A stretch of 9,609 nucleotides of DNA from Myxococcales bacterium (GTDB taxonomy: Bacteria > Myxococcota > Polyangia > Fen-1088), in NCBI GenBank assembly GCA_003155465.1, contig PMCR01000212.1:3323-12931 (forward strand). Direction: 5' to 3'. Below are positions 5,966 through 9,609 of the stretch, one piece after another. The notes beneath the pieces were generated by a model. That model worked only from the letters and a program-made list of their open reading frames with translations, was not told the origin of the DNA and searched no databases. A program made the position numbers and the translations under genes. Every line of letters starts with the position of its first letter. Position 1 is the stretch's first letter.

Positions 5966-8900
5966 ATGAGAGATTTCGGCTTTTTTCGTCAGTCGTGCGC
6001 GCGTTTCTCGTCTCAGCTGAGCCTGGCGGTCGCCGGCACGTTCGCCGTGCTGGCCGTCGGTGCGGCGGGGTGCTCGCGAAAGGAGCCTCAAGCTGCCGAC
6101 AGTGTGAGCGTCTCCGCTGCAGCGCTGAACGCGACTCCGCAGATCACGGATTTCGCCGTGTACGCGCACAACAGCGCCACCCTGCGTGACCGGGCGACGG
6201 TCTTGGGCGGCGACGTGGGCGTGCGCTTGGCTGGCACGGGCCCGTTTCTCATCAGCGGCTACGAGCTGGCCCTGGCCAGCGAGGCCCAAGTCGAAACGAC
6301 CCACAACGTGATTGCAAACCGGGTTCTGTTGCAGGACCGGGCGCGCGTGGGAGACGTGCAGGCGAGCCAGATCACCAATCAGTTCGGCTTCTATTCGCAC
6401 CAGTACCCATTTCCGTCATCCATGCCTGCCGTGCCGCCGACAGCGCCGGTCTCGCCGGGCACAACGCCACTGACGGTCGCCGCATCCGCCACAACTGTCG
6501 TTTCTCCAGGCAGCTATGGCGCCGTGAGCGTGGGCTATCGCGGCATACTGCGATTGCGCGGAGGCGTATATCACCTGGCCTCAGTGCAACTCGACAACGA
6601 AGCGAGGATCGAAGCGCTGGCGCCGGTGCAGCTGCGGGTGGCGGGGCGGTTTGGTGCTCTCGACCGGGTTTGGATCGGGGCGGCCAGCGGCGTGACCCTG
6701 ACCGCGGGCGACCTGCGGATCGAGGTTTCGGGCCACAACGGTGGCAGCGGCTTGCCCACAGACACGCCCAAGGCTGCGGGGTTCGGCAATGACTCGACCA
6801 TTCACGGGGTGATGCTGGTTCCCAACGGGACGCTCCAGACGGGACACCGCATGGCCATGGTGGGTGCGTATGTCGGGCGCGACGTCTGTATCGACATCGA
6901 TTCCCAGGTGAACTACCAGAGCGGCGTGGGACCCTCGGGGTGTCTGGAGTCGTGCGACGACGGGAACCGGTGCACGACCGACACCTGCTCGACGGGGGTG
7001 TGCGTTCACACGCCCTCGGCGGCCGGGACGAGCTGCGCTGATAGCAACGCCTGCAATGGCACAGAGACCTGCGACGGGGCCGGGCATTGCCAGGCTGGCA
7101 CGCCGGTAGTTTGCACACCACTCGACCAATGCCACGCGGCCGGGGTCTGCAGTACGGCAACTGGCCTGTGCTCGAATCCGGCGAAATCCGACGGGACATC
7201 GTGCAATGATGGGAACGCCTGCACGAAGAACGACGTCTGCAAGACCGGCGCGTGCGCCGGCACTGGGTACACCTGCAATGACGGGCTGGCCTGCACAGCC
7301 GATACCTGCAATGGCGACGGAACCTGCAGCTTCAACGTGACGGCAGGAAACTGCCTAATCAACGGGGCGTGCTACCCCAGCGGGGCCGTGAACCCGACCA
7401 ACCAGTGCCAGCAGTGCGCGCCTGCGACCAGCCAGACGGCGTGGAGTCCGAAGACCAGCGGGACCTCGTGCAACGACAACAATGCCTGCACGAAGAACGA
7501 TGTCTGCGACGGGGCTGGGCATTGCGGCGGGACGGCCTACACCTGCAACGACGGGTTGGCTTGCACTGTCGATAGCTGCAACGGCGATGGAACCTGCACC
7601 TTCACGACGTTGCCGGAGGACTGTGTCATCAACGGGGCATGCTACGTCGCCGGCGCGACCAATCCGAGCAACCAGTGCCAGCAGTGCACACCCAGCTCCA
7701 GCCAGACGGCGTGGAGGCCGAAGACCAACGGGACCTCGTGCAATGACGGGAACGCCTGCACCCGCAGCGACATTTGTACGGCTGGTTTCTGCGGCGGGAC
7801 AGCGTACACCTGCGACGACGGGCTTGGCTGCACTGTCGATACTTGCAACGGAGACGGGACCTGCACTCACACGCCCACCGACGGGAGCTGTGTCATCGAC
7901 GGGACGTGCTACGTTGCCGGCGCGACAAATCCGACAAACCCGTGCCAGCAGTGCGCCCCGAGTTCCAGTCAGACCAACTGGAGTCCGAAGCCCAACGGGA
8001 CCTCGTGCAACGACGGGAACGCCTGCACGCGGACCGATACCTGCCAGGCGGGAAGCTGTACGGGGAGCAATCCCGTGGTGTGTACGGCCAGCGACCAATG
8101 CCACGACGCAGGAACATGTGACACGGGCACCGGCGCGTGCAGCAACCCAGCCAAGCCAGATGGTACGACTTGCGACGATGGGAACGGGGAGACCCAAGGG
8201 GACCTGTGCACAGCCGGTGTGTGCCAGGGAACCAAGCCCTGTGCGTCGATTGCCGACGTCGGCGCCGGCGCGACACACACCTGCGCGGTTCGTGCGGACG
8301 GCAGCCTATGGTGCTGGGGCGCAGACTGGGCAGGCCAGCTCGGCAACGGCACGACCGCCGATAGTCGGATCCCTGTCCGCGCGGGGACAGCCACCTGGAA
8401 CTGGGCGTCGGTGGCCGCTGGCCAATACCACAGTTGTGCCATTCGTCGCGACGCCAGCCTGTGGTGCTGGGGATCCAATGATCAGGGGCAACTCGGCAAC
8501 GGGACGACGGATGGCGCATCGACACCCGTGCAAGTGGCGGGCAATGACTGGGCGATGGTGCAGGCTGGCCGCAGCCACACCTGCGGTGTGCGGACCAACG
8601 GGGTCCTGTCGTGTTGGGGCGACAACGCGCACGGGGGTCTGGGCAACGGCACGCAAGCCGGAAGCATGCTGCCGGTTGAGGTGGCTGGAACGGATTGGGT
8701 CCGGGTGGCCACAGGAGACTGGCACACCTGCGGAATCAAGGCCGATCAAACCCTGTGGTGCTGGGGCGCAAATGCTGACGGTGAGCTGGGCAACGACTCA
8801 ACCGAGGACAGCCCGTGGCCGGTCCAGATCGGGGCCGCGAACTGGTCGAATGTGTTGGTCGGGGTGGGCGCAGGGGGCACGCATACCTGCGGCGTCAAGC

Positions 8901-9609
8901 TCGATGGAAGCCTGTGGTGCTGGGGCGCAAATGCCTTTGGCCAGATCGGGATAGGCTCGACCGCGGGCAGCCTGACGCCGGTGCAGGTGGGCAGCGCGAG
9001 TTGGGCAGATATAGCAGGCGGCACCGGTCACACCTGCGGCATTCGGGGAGACGGAAAGCTGTGGTGCTGGGGCGACAACGACTCTGGCCAGGTCGGCGAT
9101 GGAACCCTGGTGAACCGGCTTGTGCCGGTGCGGATCCCTGGGCAGGCGTGGGCAGGAATTTCGGGAGGCGCCGGCCACACCTGCGGCAGGCGGCAAGACG
9201 GCAGCCTGTGGTGCTGGGGCGGCAATGCGGATGGCGAGCTCGGCGATGGGTCAGTGGCGTCGCAGAACTCGCCCGAACAGATTGTGGGCCAGTTGTGCAG
9301 CCAGGTCCCGATCTGCGGCAACGGCCAGGTCGAGCAGGGCGAGGAATGCGACGACGGGAACAACCTTCCGGGTGACGGGTGTTCGGCGGATTGTCTCAGG
9401 GAGAGGTGTCATGGGGTCGTGTGCACGGCCAGCGACCAGTGCCACGACGTGGGAACCTGCGATGCCAGCACAGGCGCGTGCAGCAACCCGGCGAAAGCCG
9501 ATGGCGTCGCCTGCGACGACGGAAACACGTGCACGCAGACCGATACCTGCCAGGCGGGAAGCTGCACCGGCGGCAATCCAGTGGTGTGCACGGCCAGCGA
9601 CCAGTGCCA
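5966..9609 (+). CDS. Giant cysteine-rich RCC1-propeller surface lipoprotein (3' end beyond window)
   Basis: The frame is open from the ATG at 5966 to the window edge: 1,214 complete codons and no stop, so the gene is 3'-partial. Residues 1-35 form a signal peptide, with candidate lipid Cys36 (VGAAGC; Ala at -3 is slightly off consensus, so plain secretion is possible). Residues about 56-325 form a cysteine-poor, beta-rich domain (SYGAVSVGYRG, GGVYHLASVQL). Residues 326-759 are a cysteine-rich stalk built on C[ND]DGNACT..D.C motifs, resembling the Dictyostelium CTDC repeat also seen in myxobacteria. Residues about 765-1109 are seven RCC1 blades (HTCGV...GSLWCWG...GQLGNGT). Residues 1117-1143 match the myxobacterial disulfide repeat (CGNGQVEQGEECDDGNN). 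Stalk repeats resume at 1151 and continue off the edge. It is probably a surface adhesion, recognition or structural protein; no catalytic motif was seen. Repeat register is kept throughout, so no frameshift is suspected. Function is inference; the architecture is directly visible. Confidence 0.9.
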   Translation, partial: MRDFGFFRQSCARFSSQLSLAVAGTFAVLAVGAAGCSRKEPQAADSVSVSAAALNATPQITDFAVYAHNSATLRDRATVLGGDVGVRLAGTGPFLISGYELALASEAQVETTHNVIANRVLLQDRARVGDVQASQITNQFGFYSHQYPFPSSMPAVPPTAPVSPGTTPLTVAASATTVVSPGSYGAVSVGYRGILRLRGGVYHLASVQLDNEARIEALAPVQLRVAGRFGALDRVWIGAASGVTLTAGDLRIEVSGHNGGSGLPTDTPKAAGFGNDSTIHGVMLVPNGTLQTGHRMAMVGAYVGRDVCIDIDSQVNYQSGVGPSGCLESCDDGNRCTTDTCSTGVCVHTPSAAGTSCADSNACNGTETCDGAGHCQAGTPVVCTPLDQCHAAGVCSTATGLCSNPAKSDGTSCNDGNACTKNDVCKTGACAGTGYTCNDGLACTADTCNGDGTCSFNVTAGNCLINGACYPSGAVNPTNQCQQCAPATSQTAWSPKTSGTSCNDNNACTKNDVCDGAGHCGGTAYTCNDGLACTVDSCNGDGTCTFTTLPEDCVINGACYVAGATNPSNQCQQCTPSSSQTAWRPKTNGTSCNDGNACTRSDICTAGFCGGTAYTCDDGLGCTVDTCNGDGTCTHTPTDGSCVIDGTCYVAGATNPTNPCQQCAPSSSQTNWSPKPNGTSCNDGNACTRTDTCQAGSCTGSNPVVCTASDQCHDAGTCDTGTGACSNPAKPDGTTCDDGNGETQGDLCTAGVCQGTKPCASIADVGAGATHTCAVRADGSLWCWGADWAGQLGNGTTADSRIPVRAGTATWNWASVAAGQYHSCAIRRDASLWCWGSNDQGQLGNGTTDGASTPVQVAGNDWAMVQAGRSHTCGVRTNGVLSCWGDNAHGGLGNGTQAGSMLPVEVAGTDWVRVATGDWHTCGIKADQTLWCWGANADGELGNDSTEDSPWPVQIGAANWSNVLVGVGAGGTHTCGVKLDGSLWCWGANAFGQIGIGSTAGSLTPVQVGSASWADIAGGTGHTCGIRGDGKLWCWGDNDSGQVGDGTLVNRLVPVRIPGQAWAGISGGAGHTCGRRQDGSLWCWGGNADGELGDGSVASQNSPEQIVGQLCSQVPICGNGQVEQGEECDDGNNLPGDGCSADCLRERCHGVVCTASDQCHDVGTCDASTGACSNPAKADGVACDDGNTCTQTDTCQAGSCTGGNPVVCTASDQC
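7202..8005 (+). repeat. Three tandem 267/270/267-bp cysteine-rich repeat units
   Basis: Units at 7202-7468, 7469-7738 and 7739-8005 each start at the cysteine codon of a TSCN segment and encode 89, 90 and 89 residues. Each contains a CND.NACT..D.C motif, a YTC[ND]DGL.CT.D.CNGDGTC motif, a C.I[ND]G.CY segment and NP.N.CQQC, then a PK..GTSC tail. A fourth copy begins at 8006 but diverges. The extra codon in the second unit keeps frame. The strong DNA similarity between units points to recent internal duplication or gene conversion, and also creates long meaningless open frames in the other frames. Confidence 0.85.
8258..9292 (+). repeat. Seven RCC1-type beta-propeller blades
   Basis: Blades begin at about 8258, 8411, 8558, 8705, 8864, 9011 and 9158, a spacing of 147-159 bp (49-53 residues), with the last about 45 residues. 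Each shows the RCC1 pattern of a small/Gly start, H-[ST]-C, a Gly or Asp-Gly turn, [LS]-[WS]-C-W-G, then GxLG/GxIG/GxVG and a Pro-Val/Pro-Glu segment. Seven is the number that closes one RCC1 propeller. All seven carry both cysteines (HTC and CWG), which eukaryotic cytosolic RCC1 does not generally have; disulfides stabilising an extracellular propeller are an inference. Confidence 0.9.
9314..9394 (+). other. Myxobacterial disulfide-repeat motif after the propeller
   Basis: Residues 1117-1143 of the giant protein match the short six-spaced-element signature CGNG..E.GEECDDGN....DGCSADC, known from myxobacterial surface proteins as the Myxococcus cysteine-rich repeat (TIGR02232/DUF4215-like, from memory). 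It joins the propeller to the resumed stalk repeats and supports the lineage assignment. Confidence 0.8.

Noticed and set aside
7355..8278. 307-residue minus-strand frame with apparent internal repeats
   Set aside because: Its repeats simply mirror the 267-bp DNA repeats of the plus-strand gene; it has no ribosome binding site or domain of its own.
7482..8954. 490-residue plus-strand frame inside the giant gene
   Set aside because: It is a shifted reading of the cysteine-repeat and RCC1 region, giving Arg/Thr/Pro-rich sequence. The frame from 5966 keeps every repeat motif in register across the same bases.

Overview
The window looks like part of a myxobacterial genome (Myxococcota, probably Polyangiales-like). 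This rests on high G+C with strongly GC-biased third codon positions, a lipoprotein with a long Gly/Thr/Ser-rich linker, a membrane Ser/Thr protein kinase next to a TPR protein, and a very large cell-surface protein combining cysteine-rich repeats of the Dictyostelium/myxobacterial kind with RCC1 blades. The lineage is inferred from gene style; no rRNA or other marker is present.

Layout. 150-1658 (+) is a secreted lipoprotein with a GH26-type glycoside hydrolase domain behind a repetitive glycine-rich linker. It converges on 1794-2801 (-), an exported TPR/coiled-coil protein. That gene diverges from 2985-4370 (+), a transmembrane Ser/Thr kinase; the roughly 180 bp between their starts must carry both promoters. 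After a 239 bp interval with only weak coding hints comes 4610-5422 (+), a membrane protein with an HExxH metalloprotease-like motif inside a membrane segment. A 543 bp non-coding stretch follows (5423-5965), with six CTCGTCG heptamers, short dyads and a pyrimidine tract. From 5966 to the window end runs one uninterrupted reading frame of at least 1,214 codons, still open at 9609. It encodes a giant lipoprotein: signal peptide, beta-rich N-terminal domain, cysteine-rich repeat stalk, one complete set of seven RCC1 blades, a myxobacterial disulfide-repeat motif, then the stalk repeats again.

Working together. Almost every product is predicted to be exported or membrane-bound, so this is a cell-envelope region. 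The kinase and TPR protein are a plausible signalling pair because they are divergent neighbours. The GH26 lipoprotein would act on external beta-mannan-like polysaccharide. The giant repeat protein looks like a surface stalk carrying a propeller head, perhaps for adhesion or recognition. No operon links these genes, so one shared pathway is not demonstrated. No tRNA, rRNA, CRISPR array or recognisable insertion sequence was seen.
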